Assembly (NCBI GenBank): GCA_964251665.1 | Contig: CAXUKO010000001.1 | Location: 1-64,000 of the forward strand | Reading direction: 5' to 3' | DNA length: 64,000 bases | Source: JBBQLG01 sp964251665 | GTDB taxonomy: Bacteria > Bacteroidota > Bacteroidia > Cytophagales > Spirosomataceae | Shown here: in pieces, positions 19,112 to 27,426 of the stretch | Layout: every line of letters starts with the position of its first letter | How positions within the stretch are numbered: position 1 is the stretch's first letter | Made by a program: the position numbers and the translations under genes | Notes under the pieces: model-generated | What the model was told of the DNA's origin: nothing | Database searches by the model: none | The model's input: the letters and a program-made list of their open reading frames with translations, nothing else

Positions 19112-19126
19112 CTGGCGAAGAAACTA

Positions 19127-19435
19127 TCAGTTCAGCGAAAACAATGGAATTCGCATTGACACTACATTATTGAACATCAGCTCCGTGATAGTAGGCTTCA
19201 TATAATCAATCAGCGGAAATTCGGCGATGATCTCCATCGCATCAAATTCAGTTTCGCTCTTGATGATGCACCACAACTTCTGCCGATCCATCGAAAGCGA
19301 GTAAGACACTAAACGCCCGTCTTCCATCATTTCGTTTACCTTCAAACGTTGCAACGGAATTTTAGAGGCAAACTCTTCCGACATCGTAGCCGGGAGATCA
19401 AACTCGATCATAAACTGGCTCATACCCAACAGCAT
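19127..19435 (-). CDS. Small protein, possibly ferredoxin-like/muconolactone-isomerase-like fold
   Basis: A 102-residue protein (MSQFMIEFDLPATMSEEFASKIP...VNEMMEDGRLVSYSLS...LWCIIKSETEFDAMEIIAEFPLIDYM). The pattern of a strand, a helix, a strand with small-residue turn and a segment ending in EFPLIDYM is like dimeric alpha-beta barrel proteins (YCII or muconolactone-isomerase type). No catalytic residues can be named. Its start overlaps the stop codon of the hydrolase gene upstream (TAATG), so translation is probably coupled, and the three genes should work together. Confidence 0.65.
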   Translation of the reverse strand: MLLGMSQFMIEFDLPATMSEEFASKIPLQRLKVNEMMEDGRLVSYSLSMDRQKLWCIIKSETEFDAMEIIAEFPLIDYMKPTITELMFNNVVSMRIPLFSLN

Positions 19436-20082
19436 TAACGTGATTCGCCCGCAAAGGAACCGGCGATTAACTGATTAACGATTTTTAGCTCGTCTTCGTT
19501 AATAGAATGCGGGAAATTCGGATACAGCTTCGTGGTCACAGTCGCTTGCATTTGTTGAAAAACGGCTTCAGAGTCGATTACACGCTGTTTTGGTATGTGT
19601 GAGTCCGTATCACTACAGCCCAGAAAAATGGGCATTCCATCAAACGAGCCTTCGTAATCGCGGGGTGTTTCGTCTGGGCCAATCAGGCCGCCACTTAAGG
19701 CAAACGCACCACCGTATGGCATCGCCTGCCGGGCAATAAACTCCAGCATCAGGCAGGCCCCCTGCGAAAACCCTAACCAATACAGTTGCGGAAGTTTGAC
19801 ATTGTAGTCGGATTGTAGTCGTGCACGAAGGCTGGTTAGTACGGCCAGTGCCGACGATAAGTACGGTTCGTTTTCATCTGTCGGTCGCAAAAACGAATGC
19901 GGATACCAGGTATTCTGGTTCGCCTGCGGGGCGACAAAAGCGAAGTCCTTATCGTCGATGTATTGCGATAGCGACAGAATATCCCGTGCCGATCCGCCCC
20001 GGCCATGAACCATAATCATGACTTTAGCGGCCGTTTCCAACGGCTGACCGGCGGTAAGGAAATTGTTGGGGTCGTGAATCAT
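19435..20082 (-). CDS. Phospholipase/carboxylesterase family hydrolase (MhqD-like)
   Basis: A 215-residue alpha/beta hydrolase of the YpfH/MhqD carboxylesterase group. It has the oxyanion segment VMIMVHGRGGSARD (about 21-34), the nucleophile serine in WLGFSQGACL near residue 112, an Asp in LGCSDTDSHIP and the His in YPNFPHSI. It has no signal peptide, so it should be cytoplasmic. It lies 24 bp after a ring-cleaving dioxygenase-like gene. In Bacillus, MhqD and MhqO of this pair protect against hydroquinones and catechols; by analogy the cluster may break down aromatic quinones. Confidence 0.82.
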   Translation of the reverse strand: MIHDPNNFLTAGQPLETAAKVMIMVHGRGGSARDILSLSQYIDDKDFAFVAPQANQNTWYPHSFLRPTDENEPYLSSALAVLTSLRARLQSDYNVKLPQLYWLGFSQGACLMLEFIARQAMPYGGAFALSGGLIGPDETPRDYEGSFDGMPIFLGCSDTDSHIPKQRVIDSEAVFQQMQATVTTKLYPNFPHSINEDELKIVNQLIAGSFAGESR

Positions 20083-20106
20083 AATCTTATTTGTCTGCCG
20101 AGCGGC

Positions 20107-21048
20107 TTAATGAATTAACTCGATTTTTGGCAAAGCCGCTTCCAGTTTGGCCCGGCGGGCTTCGTATTGCTCCGGCAACATAAGTGCCTGCCCCATCGAG
20201 TCAACGGGTTCATCGATAGCAAAGCCCGGCGGGTTAGTGGCTATTTCGAACAGGATACCACCCGGCTCGCGAAAGTAAATGCTATGGAAATAGTTACGAT
20301 CCTGCACCGGCGTAACGTGATGCTTAGCATTGGCCAACTGCACCTGAAGCACTAACTGCGTATCGTCCGAATCGGTCGAAAAAGCGACGTGATGGACCGA
20401 ACCCGCGCCCTGCAACGCCCGTATGTCCTTCGGTGAATAAAGTACGTCAACGAAATTTCCGGATTTGCCAGTACCAGCTGCGAAACGGAAACGGCCGTTC
20501 TCCTCGGCGACTAGTTTATGCTGTAAAATGCCGGTCAGCAGCTCAACCGTACGGTCTACCGAAAACTCGTTGAGGGTGACGGTATGAAATCCCCGCACTG
20601 AAAACTCCAGCGGAATCTGGCCGTTGCTCCAGCCGGGACGGGTATCGTCGTCGTTGGCAACCAGTTCAATACCGGTGCCGTCATGATCTTCGAACCGGAT
20701 ATAGGTTTCGTTAAAGCGTTTGTTGGGTCCGGCATAAGCGATGTTGGCTTCGTGCAGGCGATTCATCCAGAAGCTCAGCGCTGCGGTTGGAATGGAATAG
20801 GCTGTGTACGTTAACTGCCCCCCTCCTTTCCGGCCACGAGGAATGCCGCCGTACGGAAAGAATGTCATTATTGAACCTGGTGAACCCGTTTCATCACCAT
20901 AATAAAGGTGGTAAACGTCTGGTGCATCGAAGTTAATCGTCTTCTTAACGAGCCGTTGACCCAATAGTCCGGTATAAAAATCGACATTGCGTTGGGTGTC
21001 CCCCGCTAAGACAGTGACGTGATGCAGGCCATTGATCAAGGTTTCCAT
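20107..21048 (-). CDS. Ring-cleaving dioxygenase, VOC (glyoxalase) family, MhqO-like
   Basis: A 313-residue protein with two paired vicinal-oxygen-chelate modules. The first opens with ING-LHHVTVLAGD (metal His near residue 9) and the second has RGFHTVTLNEFSVDRTVELL (about 152-171). Further metal-site candidates are GSVHHVAFSTDSDD and YFREPGGILFEIATNPPGF, the latter with the C-terminal Glu. Family members of this length are annotated as glyoxalase/dioxygenase proteins acting on hydroquinones. It is the first gene of the cluster and is divergent from the riboswitch-receptor unit. The substrate is not shown by the sequence. Confidence 0.83.
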   Translation of the reverse strand: METLINGLHHVTVLAGDTQRNVDFYTGLLGQRLVKKTINFDAPDVYHLYYGDETGSPGSIMTFFPYGGIPRGRKGGGQLTYTAYSIPTAALSFWMNRLHEANIAYAGPNKRFNETYIRFEDHDGTGIELVANDDDTRPGWSNGQIPLEFSVRGFHTVTLNEFSVDRTVELLTGILQHKLVAEENGRFRFAAGTGKSGNFVDVLYSPKDIRALQGAGSVHHVAFSTDSDDTQLVLQVQLANAKHHVTPVQDRNYFHSIYFREPGGILFEIATNPPGFAIDEPVDSMGQALMLPEQYEARRAKLEAALPKIELIH

Positions 21049-21187
21049 AAGGTAGTGTGTTTATGAGGCAGACAGTTCAGTTGAAGATTCGTGTAATTGT
21101 ATTTGATGTATATACATTTAATTTAGAGAAATTGTTTCCACCGATTGAAGAATTATTGACGGATAGGCTGAACAAGGTAAAAACAAT

Positions 21188-21195
21188 TACATTTG
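21188..21195 (+). promoter_or_regulatory. -7 element of the TonB-receptor promoter
   Basis: TACATTTG matches TAnnTTTG exactly. It predicts a start of transcription near 21202, a few bases before the TPP aptamer begins, as expected for a riboswitch leader. The -33 region is weak (CTG 17 bases upstream). Confidence 0.5.
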
Positions 21196-21207
21196 TGGCT
21201 CAAATCT

Positions 21208-21287
21208 TATAAAGGGGTGCCCTAAAACAACGGGCTGAGATTATACCCATTGAACCTGCCCGGGTAATGCCAGGAAGGGAAATTGGA
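21208..21287 (+). promoter_or_regulatory. TPP riboswitch (THI element)
   Basis: The aptamer is recognised by the ordered conserved parts GGGGTGCCC, GGGCTGAGAT, ATACCC, GAACCTG and CGGGTAATGCCAGGAAGGGAA, which build the two thiamin-sensing arms. It sits about 70 bp upstream of a TonB-dependent receptor. No obvious intrinsic terminator lies between aptamer and gene, so control is probably by hiding the translation start when TPP is bound. A thiamine-related role of the receptor follows. Confidence 0.93.
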
Positions 21288-21355
21288 ATCAACTACTTAC
21301 ATCATTTAAACCACAGGTAGGTTTGGCCCCTTGCCTATCGTCACCGTTTTCAGTC

Positions 21356-23737
21356 ATGAAAAAAGGTACGACTTACCTTGTTGGTGTGACGGCACTTATG
21401 CTGTTGTCATGCCTGCCCGCCTGGGCACAATTTTCACTCTCCGGAACTGTCAGCGATGCCGACGGCGGTGTGCTTCCCGGTGCTGCCATCACGCTTGAAG
21501 GAACATTTCAGGGCACATCTGCCGACGCGTTGGGTCTTTACAAACTCAGTAACCTGAAAGCTGGTACCTATCAGGTTCGGGTATCATTGCTGGGGTTTGA
21601 GGCTGTCAGCCAGGCTGTGGATGTGCAGACGAATCAGACATTGTCGGTTGCGCTGAAGAAGAGTGCTACCGTAATGGATGAAGTCGTTGTGAGTGCGACA
21701 CGGGCTAACGATAAATCAGCCATTGCCTACACGACCGTTACCCGGGCGGACCTGAACAAGCTGAATTTGGGCCAGGATCTACCCGTTCTACTCAATTTTA
21801 CACCATCTGTCGTAACGACGTCTGATGCTGGGGCGGGTGTGGGCTATACCGGTATTCGCATCCGGGGTTCCGACGCAACACGGGTAAACGTGACGCTGAA
21901 CGGAATTCCGTATAACGACGCCGAATCGCAGGGAAGCTATTTTGTGGATTTACCCGATTTTGCCTCATCCGTGAGCAGTGTACAGATTCAGCGGGGCGTT
22001 GGTACATCAACCAATGGTGCCGGGGCATTTGGAGCGTCGATGAATATTCAGACAAATAGTCTTCAGAAGCAACCTTATGCCGAGACGAACGTCTCCGGCG
22101 GGTCATTCGGCACGTTGAAAACCAATCTTCAGGCCGGTACGGGGTTGATGAACAACCATTGGGTTGTTGACGCCAGGCTGTCCAATATTTCGTCAGATGG
22201 ATACATCGACCGGGCCTTCTCCAAACTGAAGTCGTTCTACGTGTCGGGCGGGTATTATACGGATAAAAGCTACTTGCGGCTGAATATTTTCTCGGGGCAG
22301 GAACAGACGTATCAGGCCTGGAATGGTATTCCCGAAAGCATTCTAAAGACCAACCGGCGGTACAACGAATTCACCTACGACAATCAAACCGATAACTATC
22401 AGCAGGACAATTATCAACTCATCGGTTCGCACGAGCTGAGCCGGAAATGGCGGTTGAACGGCGCTTTGTTCTGGACCAAAGGCCGGGGTTATTATGAGGA
22501 ATACAAAGCCAATGATGACCTGAGTAAGTATGGAATTGCTCCAATCGTCATTCGCGATACCACTATCAAACAGTCAGATATTATCCGGCGTCGCTGGCTC
22601 GACAACAACTTCTACGGCACCGTATTTTCGCTCGATTACAACAGTTTCGGCAAACTGACCGGAAACATTGGTGGTGGCATCAATCAGTATAAAGGCAAGC
22701 ACTACGGCGAGGTAATCTGGGCGCGATTTGCGGGTACAAGCAACATCCGCCAGCGGTATTATGAAGACGATGCAACTAAAACGGATGCTAACCTGTACGC
22801 CAAAGCCTTTTATCAATTTACGCCCAAACTGAACGGATTCGGCGATCTTCAGGTACGCAGTGTGAGCTACTCGTTTCTGGGCTACGACCGCAATCTGCGG
22901 AATGTACAGCAAACGGCAAACCTGACGTTTTTTAACCCCAAAGCAGGCCTGACCTATACAATCAGCGATCGGCAGACAGTATATGCATCGTACGGTGTAG
23001 GCAACCGCGAACCCAACCGCGACGATTATACGAACTCATCGCCGGGTAGCCGTCCGCAAGCCGAAACACTGCATGATTGGGAGGCTGGTTATAAACTTCG
23101 TACCGAGCGTGTGGCATTCACGGCCAACGGCTATTATATGAACTATAAAAATCAGTTGGTACTAACGGGGCAGATCAATGATGTGGGTGGCTACACACGC
23201 ATTAACATTCCTAAAAGCTACCGATTAGGTATTGAACTTGAAGCCGCAGCGACGTTGACAAAGCAACTGCGTTGGAACGTAAATGCAACGTTTAGCCGGA
23301 ATAAAGTCGCTGCTTTTACCGAGTATCTGGACAATTTCGACGGTGGCGATCAGGTCGCTCAGGCGCATAAAGAGACCGATATATCCTTTTCACCAAATGT
23401 GATTATGGGCTCTCAACTGTTGTTTACGCCCGCTAAACGGTTTGAAATCTGGCTGTTAAGCAAGTATGTCGGTAAGCAGTATTTAGACAACACCTCAAGC
23501 GAAAGCCGGAAAATAAACCCCTATTTTGTGAATGACATCCGGTTGATTTACACGGTTAAGCCCAAGTTTATGCAGGAGATAACATTTACGTTCCTGCTCA
23601 ATAATGTGTTTAACGAACAGTATGAATCCAATGGCTACACGTATGCGTATTTCTCTGAGGGAAAAGTAGCAGCCGACAATTGGTATTATCCGCAAGCCGG
23701 CCGCAATTTCCTGACTGGAGTACGGGTAAGATTTTAA
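21356..23737 (+). CDS. TonB-dependent receptor, probably for thiamine or a precursor
   Basis: An outer-membrane beta-barrel importer of about 793 residues. A signal peptide (MKKGTTYLVGVTALML...AWAQ) is followed by a carboxypeptidase-like regulatory domain (about 25-100: FSLSGTVSDADGGVLPGAAI), a TonB box region (DEVVVSATRANDKSA), a plug domain (IRIRGSDATRVNVTLNGIPYND) and the barrel, ending in TGVRVRF with a terminal Phe. The TPP riboswitch upstream implies regulation by thiamine status, as for the Bacteroides outer-membrane thiamine transporter. No inner-membrane thiamine transporter or thiamine kinase is adjacent. An upstream TTG start (21323) is possible, but the ATG here gives a perfect signal peptide. 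Confidence 0.88.
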   Translation: MKKGTTYLVGVTALMLLSCLPAWAQFSLSGTVSDADGGVLPGAAITLEGTFQGTSADALGLYKLSNLKAGTYQVRVSLLGFEAVSQAVDVQTNQTLSVALKKSATVMDEVVVSATRANDKSAIAYTTVTRADLNKLNLGQDLPVLLNFTPSVVTTSDAGAGVGYTGIRIRGSDATRVNVTLNGIPYNDAESQGSYFVDLPDFASSVSSVQIQRGVGTSTNGAGAFGASMNIQTNSLQKQPYAETNVSGGSFGTLKTNLQAGTGLMNNHWVVDARLSNISSDGYIDRAFSKLKSFYVSGGYYTDKSYLRLNIFSGQEQTYQAWNGIPESILKTNRRYNEFTYDNQTDNYQQDNYQLIGSHELSRKWRLNGALFWTKGRGYYEEYKANDDLSKYGIAPIVIRDTTIKQSDIIRRRWLDNNFYGTVFSLDYNSFGKLTGNIGGGINQYKGKHYGEVIWARFAGTSNIRQRYYEDDATKTDANLYAKAFYQFTPKLNGFGDLQVRSVSYSFLGYDRNLRNVQQTANLTFFNPKAGLTYTISDRQTVYASYGVGNREPNRDDYTNSSPGSRPQAETLHDWEAGYKLRTERVAFTANGYYMNYKNQLVLTGQINDVGGYTRINIPKSYRLGIELEAAATLTKQLRWNVNATFSRNKVAAFTEYLDNFDGGDQVAQAHKETDISFSPNVIMGSQLLFTPAKRFEIWLLSKYVGKQYLDNTSSESRKINPYFVNDIRLIYTVKPKFMQEITFTFLLNNVFNEQYESNGYTYAYFSEGKVAADNWYYPQAGRNFLTGVRVRF

Positions 23738-23742
23738 CCAGC

Positions 23743-23778
23743 AGCCGTCTCCTTGACACAAGCGTTCGGGAGACGGCT
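23743..23778. terminator. Bidirectional hairpin between receptor and cystathionine gene
   Basis: Ten-base arms AGCCGTCTCC (23743-23752) and GGAGACGGCT (23769-23778) with a 16-base loop. It lies between convergent genes and includes the stop codon of the minus-strand gene. No long T-run is visible. Confidence 0.6.
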
Positions 23779-24916
23779 ACCCGATTGCCTGCTTCAAATC
23801 TTGGATCAAATCATCTACGTCTTCAATGCCAACGCTAAGCCGGATGAGTGTGTCTTTGAGGCCATTTTTCTCCCGCTCTTCCTTCGGAATACTCGCGTGT
23901 GTCATCGACGCCGGATGTGTACACAACGATTCAACGCCACCCAGCGATTCGGCCAGTGAGAAGACGTGAAAGCTTTCCATAACCTTTATCGCTTCGGGCA
24001 ACGAATCGCCGTGCAGGGTAAAGGATACCATGCCGCCAAAATCGCGCATCTGGCGTTTGGCCAGTTCGTGCTGCGGATGGGTTTCCAGACCAGGATAGTT
24101 TACCTGACTCACCTTCGGATGCTGGTCGAGGTATCTGGCAACTTTCATAGCATTTTCGCAGTGCCGCTGCATTCTGATGTGTAGTGTTTTAACGCCCCGG
24201 AGTACTAAAAAGCAGTCTTGCGGACCAGGTACAGCACCACAGGCGTTCTGAATAAAAGCCAGCCGCTGAGCAATCGCATCATCGTTCAGAATAATAGCCC
24301 CCATCACGGTGTCGGAGTGGCCGCCAAGGTATTTCGTGACGGAATGCAGCACCACATCGGCGCCCTGATCGAGCGGGTTTTGCAGGTAAGGTGAGGCAAA
24401 GGTGTTATCGACGACGACCAGGGCACCCACTTCCTTCCCGATAGCCGAAACCGCTTCTATGTCAATCAGGCGGAGCAGGGGATTGGTAGGCGTTTCAACC
24501 CAAATCATTTTCGTGTTCGGCGTAATGGCTGCCCTCAAGGTATCAGGATTGTCGAGACTGATAAAGTTAAATTTCAGGCCAAACTCCTGAAATACCCGAA
24601 CCATAATCCGATACGTACCGCCGTACAGGTCGTTGGTGGCAATGATCTCATCGCCGGGCTTAAAAAGTTTGAGAATAGCATCGGTTGCTGCCAGACCGGA
24701 TGCATAACAAATGCCATGTTTACCGTTTTCGAGAGCCGCCAGATTCGCTTGCAGGGCATCACGCGTCGGGTTTTGCGTCCGGGCATATTCGTAGCCTTTA
24801 TGCTTACCCGGCGACTCCTGCACATACGTGGAGGTCTGGTAGATGGGTGTCATAATAGCCCCTGTAGTGGGGTCGGGCTGAACGCCCGCGTGAATAGCTT
24901 TGGTTCCGAAATTCAT
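23777..24916 (-). CDS. Cystathionine gamma-synthase / beta-lyase family PLP enzyme
   Basis: A 379-residue Cys/Met-metabolism PLP enzyme. It has the substrate/cofactor motif YARTQNPTRDAL (about 44-55), the stacking segment VETPTNPLLRLIDI and the PLP lysine in HSVTKYLGGHSD near 195, and full length. It makes or breaks cystathionine in the trans-sulfuration/methionine pathway. The family cannot be split into gamma-synthase (MetB), beta-lyase (MetC) or gamma-lyase from motifs alone; the start MNFGTKAIHAG and overall sequence are like proteins annotated cystathionine gamma-synthase. No other methionine gene is adjacent. Confidence 0.88.
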   Translation of the reverse strand: MNFGTKAIHAGVQPDPTTGAIMTPIYQTSTYVQESPGKHKGYEYARTQNPTRDALQANLAALENGKHGICYASGLAATDAILKLFKPGDEIIATNDLYGGTYRIMVRVFQEFGLKFNFISLDNPDTLRAAITPNTKMIWVETPTNPLLRLIDIEAVSAIGKEVGALVVVDNTFASPYLQNPLDQGADVVLHSVTKYLGGHSDTVMGAIILNDDAIAQRLAFIQNACGAVPGPQDCFLVLRGVKTLHIRMQRHCENAMKVARYLDQHPKVSQVNYPGLETHPQHELAKRQMRDFGGMVSFTLHGDSLPEAIKVMESFHVFSLAESLGGVESLCTHPASMTHASIPKEEREKNGLKDTLIRLSVGIEDVDDLIQDLKQAIG

Positions 24917-24998
24917 ATAAGTCAGTTCTCTGGATAAAGTACGTTGGCCAAGGACACTACAAAAGAACTAACTTGAGCGTAAAGCCGCTTGATTAGTT

Positions 24999-25673
24999 GT
25001 GAAAACTTCATCGCCCACCCGGTTCTCGTTCCCCGCCATTGCCGGGGTGCTGATGACCATTCTGCCCCTAGTGTTCAGCTCATACATCACCTATCAGGCT
25101 ATCACCCATGAGAGTACACTACGCGCGTTCACGCCGATAGACTGGGCCATTGCTACAGGAATTTGCTGCCTGACATCGACCATCGCTCTGACGCCCCCTA
25201 CCCTGCTGGCCCTGGTCTTTGGTTATTTTCTGGGCTGGCAGGCCATTCTGCCCCTATTTATATTAAATATGGTGGCAATTCTACTGGTTAACCTGTTGGT
25301 GCGCTGGGTCGATCAGAACCGGCTACTGGGTTATCTGGAACAGAATCCAAAGGTGCAGTCGGTGCTGGAACGGGTACGTCGGCAGGAACTGAAGTTCATC
25401 TTTTTTACGAAACTCTCCCCCGTTTTACCCTTTGCTGTTACGAACTTAGTTTTTGCTATATCGGGAGCGCGGCTTAAAAATATTCTGGTTGGCGGCTTTC
25501 TGGGCATGGTACCGCGTACAGTGCTGGCGGTCATAACGGGTAGTCAGGCGCGGGAGATTAGGACCCTGCTGGAACACCCCAATCAGGCGAGTTGGGTGCA
25601 GATTTCCATCATTGTGTTGCTGTTGGCTTCATTTGCCGGGATTATCTCGGTATTTACCCGGCGGGCAGCCTAA
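24999..25673 (+). CDS. TVP38/TMEM64 (VTT/DedA-like) family membrane protein
   Basis: A 224-residue integral membrane protein with four to five hydrophobic segments (about 15-35, 48-62, 67-95, 150-165, 190-215). The VTT-domain core is visible as ALVFGYFLGWQAILPLF, then FFTKLSPVLPFAVTNLVFAISGARLKNILVGGFLGMVPRT. Members of this superfamily include lipid scramblases/flippases; the substrate here is unknown. The start is taken at GTG (24999); an ATG at residue 19 would remove part of the first helix. Its stop overlaps by four bases that of the convergent hydrolase. Confidence 0.78.
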   Translation: MKTSSPTRFSFPAIAGVLMTILPLVFSSYITYQAITHESTLRAFTPIDWAIATGICCLTSTIALTPPTLLALVFGYFLGWQAILPLFILNMVAILLVNLLVRWVDQNRLLGYLEQNPKVQSVLERVRRQELKFIFFTKLSPVLPFAVTNLVFAISGARLKNILVGGFLGMVPRTVLAVITGSQAREIRTLLEHPNQASWVQISIIVLLLASFAGIISVFTRRAA

Positions 25674-26470
25674 AGCAGGTGAGCTACCTGGTCGATGAGC
25701 CGATTGTGACCGGCCTTCAATACGGTTTGTTCGTAGGCGTGGAGTTGCTGCGTTAACGGATCGATGTATCGGCTCGGCACAATCTGGTCGAAATAGCCGG
25801 TGAAGAAGCGAACCCGAACACTTTCCCGATTCAGTTGCGTAGCCAACACGGATAAGTCAGGGCTGATTAAGCGAAACAGGGTCCAGCTCAAATAGACCTG
25901 ATGGCGTTGCGCTGGCGTTGCTAAGGAGACTTCAGCAAACCGAATAACCGTGCGGTGTAGCAACCTGATTTTGGTTAATATATGCCCCAGCTGACTGATG
26001 ATAGCCAGGTGGTTTAAAACCTGTTTTAATAGCCACCGTCCGGGAATTGAGCCGGTTGCCAACGTATACCAGAAACTACGGGTAATGCCATCGGGTGCAA
26101 TCAGAATCAACTGGTCGAGCCGGTGGGCATATTGTTCGGCAATAGTTAGCGCAAAACGCCCGCCAAGGCTAAAACCCAGTAGCGAAAAGCGGTTTATGGT
26201 GTGTGCTTTAAGAAAGGCCTCTACCAACATTTGCCAGTCCTGTTTTGGCAGGGTTTGCGTCGTGGCAAAATGACTCTCGCCATGAAAAAACAGGTCAATC
26301 GCGTAGGTAGTATATCGGTGTCCGACCGTACTTTGCAACGGTATAAACACACCGCTATCCTGCCCAAAACCATGAAACGCCAGCATGACTAACGGACCGT
26401 TTCCTAACACGCGAAATGCCAGCCGGTAATCTGCGAACTGAAAGTAGCGAACCGTGGTATCTGACGTCAT
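25670..26470 (-). CDS. Alpha/beta hydrolase
   Basis: A 266-residue cytoplasmic hydrolase from the ATG giving MTSDTTVRYFQFADYRLAF. A 60-residue upstream extension runs into the divergent fabG and looks noncoding, so it was left out. The oxyanion segment is VMLAFHGFGQDSGVF, the nucleophile serine is in LLGFSLGGRFAL near residue 108, and the C-terminal histidine is in KAGHNRLIDQ. No specific substrate can be named. It is divergent from fabG with a 51-bp gap and converges on the VTT gene with overlapping stop codons. Confidence 0.8.
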   Translation of the reverse strand: MTSDTTVRYFQFADYRLAFRVLGNGPLVMLAFHGFGQDSGVFIPLQSTVGHRYTTYAIDLFFHGESHFATTQTLPKQDWQMLVEAFLKAHTINRFSLLGFSLGGRFALTIAEQYAHRLDQLILIAPDGITRSFWYTLATGSIPGRWLLKQVLNHLAIISQLGHILTKIRLLHRTVIRFAEVSLATPAQRHQVYLSWTLFRLISPDLSVLATQLNRESVRVRFFTGYFDQIVPSRYIDPLTQQLHAYEQTVLKAGHNRLIDQVAHLL

Positions 26471-26521
26471 AGGGCGTTTTAGCGGTTTGCAAACTACAAA
26501 TACCCAATCATAAATCAAGTT

Positions 26522-27259
26522 ATGCGCCTGCAAAACAGAGTAGCTATTATTACTGGAGGAGCCAAAGGCATTGGTCGGGCCACCGCCGAGCGATTTGCCC
26601 GCGAAGGGGCTAAAATTATCATTTGGGACATGCTCGACGAAGGGGAGCAAACGGCTAAAGCCATCCGCGAATCAGGCGGAATTGCTGAGTTTATGCAGGT
26701 TAGCGTTACCGATGCACCAGCCCTTGAAGAGGCCGCCCGGTATATCGTCGGGAAATATGGTCAAATTGATGTTCTGATCAATAACGCTGGTATTACACGT
26801 GACAAAACACTGTTGAAAATGTCGCATGTGGAGTGGCAACAGGTAATCGACGTTAACTTAACAGGGGTCTTTAACTGCACAAAAGCGGTGGTTCCCCACA
26901 TGGTTGAACACAAGTATGGTCGTATTGTCTGTACGTCCTCGGTGGTGGGTGTTCACGGAAATTTTGGACAGACCAATTATGCCGCCACTAAAGCGGGTGT
27001 TATCGCCATGTGCCGGACATGGGCGAAGGAGTTAGGGCCAAAAGGCATCACGGCCAACGCGGTTGCTCCCGGCTTCATTCATACTGACATGACCGATGCC
27101 ATACCCGAAGACGTCCGGCAGGCCACCATTCAGACCATACCGGTTAAGCGCATGGGCGAACCGGACGATATTGCCAATGCGTATCTGTACTTGGCTTCTG
27201 ATGAAGCCTCGTTTGTAAACGGGCAGGTACTGGGCGTTAACGGTGGTCAGGCAAGCTAA
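26522..27259 (+). CDS. fabG: 3-oxoacyl-[acyl-carrier-protein] reductase
   Basis: A 245-residue short-chain dehydrogenase that reduces 3-oxoacyl-ACP with NADPH in fatty acid elongation. The cofactor motif TGGAKGIGRATAERFAREGA is near the start, NNAG near residue 88, the catalytic Ser in CTSSVVGVHG near 141 and the Tyr-Lys pair in NYAATKAG near 154-158. FabG-typical SDR features such as NAVAPGFIHTDMT and the C-terminal FVNGQVLGVNGG support the call. Other acetoacetyl-CoA-type reductases of this family look nearly the same. The neighbouring acyl-CoA dehydrogenase also fits fatty-acid metabolism. Confidence 0.82.
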   Translation: MRLQNRVAIITGGAKGIGRATAERFAREGAKIIIWDMLDEGEQTAKAIRESGGIAEFMQVSVTDAPALEEAARYIVGKYGQIDVLINNAGITRDKTLLKMSHVEWQQVIDVNLTGVFNCTKAVVPHMVEHKYGRIVCTSSVVGVHGNFGQTNYAATKAGVIAMCRTWAKELGPKGITANAVAPGFIHTDMTDAIPEDVRQATIQTIPVKRMGEPDDIANAYLYLASDEASFVNGQVLGVNGGQAS

Positions 27260-27347
27260 AGGCCTATCAGTCACTTTTACCTCCTTTGTTAAATCAAAAT
27301 AAGCTCGTAAATGTATTTAAGCCGCCAGTTGTCAATCATAACGAATA

Positions 27348-27361
27348 GTATGCATGCATAC
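27348..27361. promoter_or_regulatory. 14-bp palindrome upstream of acyl-CoA dehydrogenase
   Basis: GTATGCATGCATAC is a perfect palindrome, flanked more loosely by CGAAT and ATTCG. It lies 66 bp before the acyl-CoA dehydrogenase start and just upstream of a near-consensus -7 element (TAACTTTA, about 27382). It could be the operator of a dimeric repressor such as a TetR/FadR-type fatty-acid regulator. No regulator gene is adjacent. Confidence 0.4.
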
Positions 27362-27426
27362 GGTTGATTCGATTTCTGTGTAACTTTACAGGACAATTTA
27401 TCGCATCAACAAAACAGGCATTTCGT

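Noticed and set aside
26471..26650. 60-residue N-terminal extension of the alpha/beta hydrolase
   Set aside because: Overlaps the divergent fabG start and lacks family likeness; the inner ATG fits the fold.
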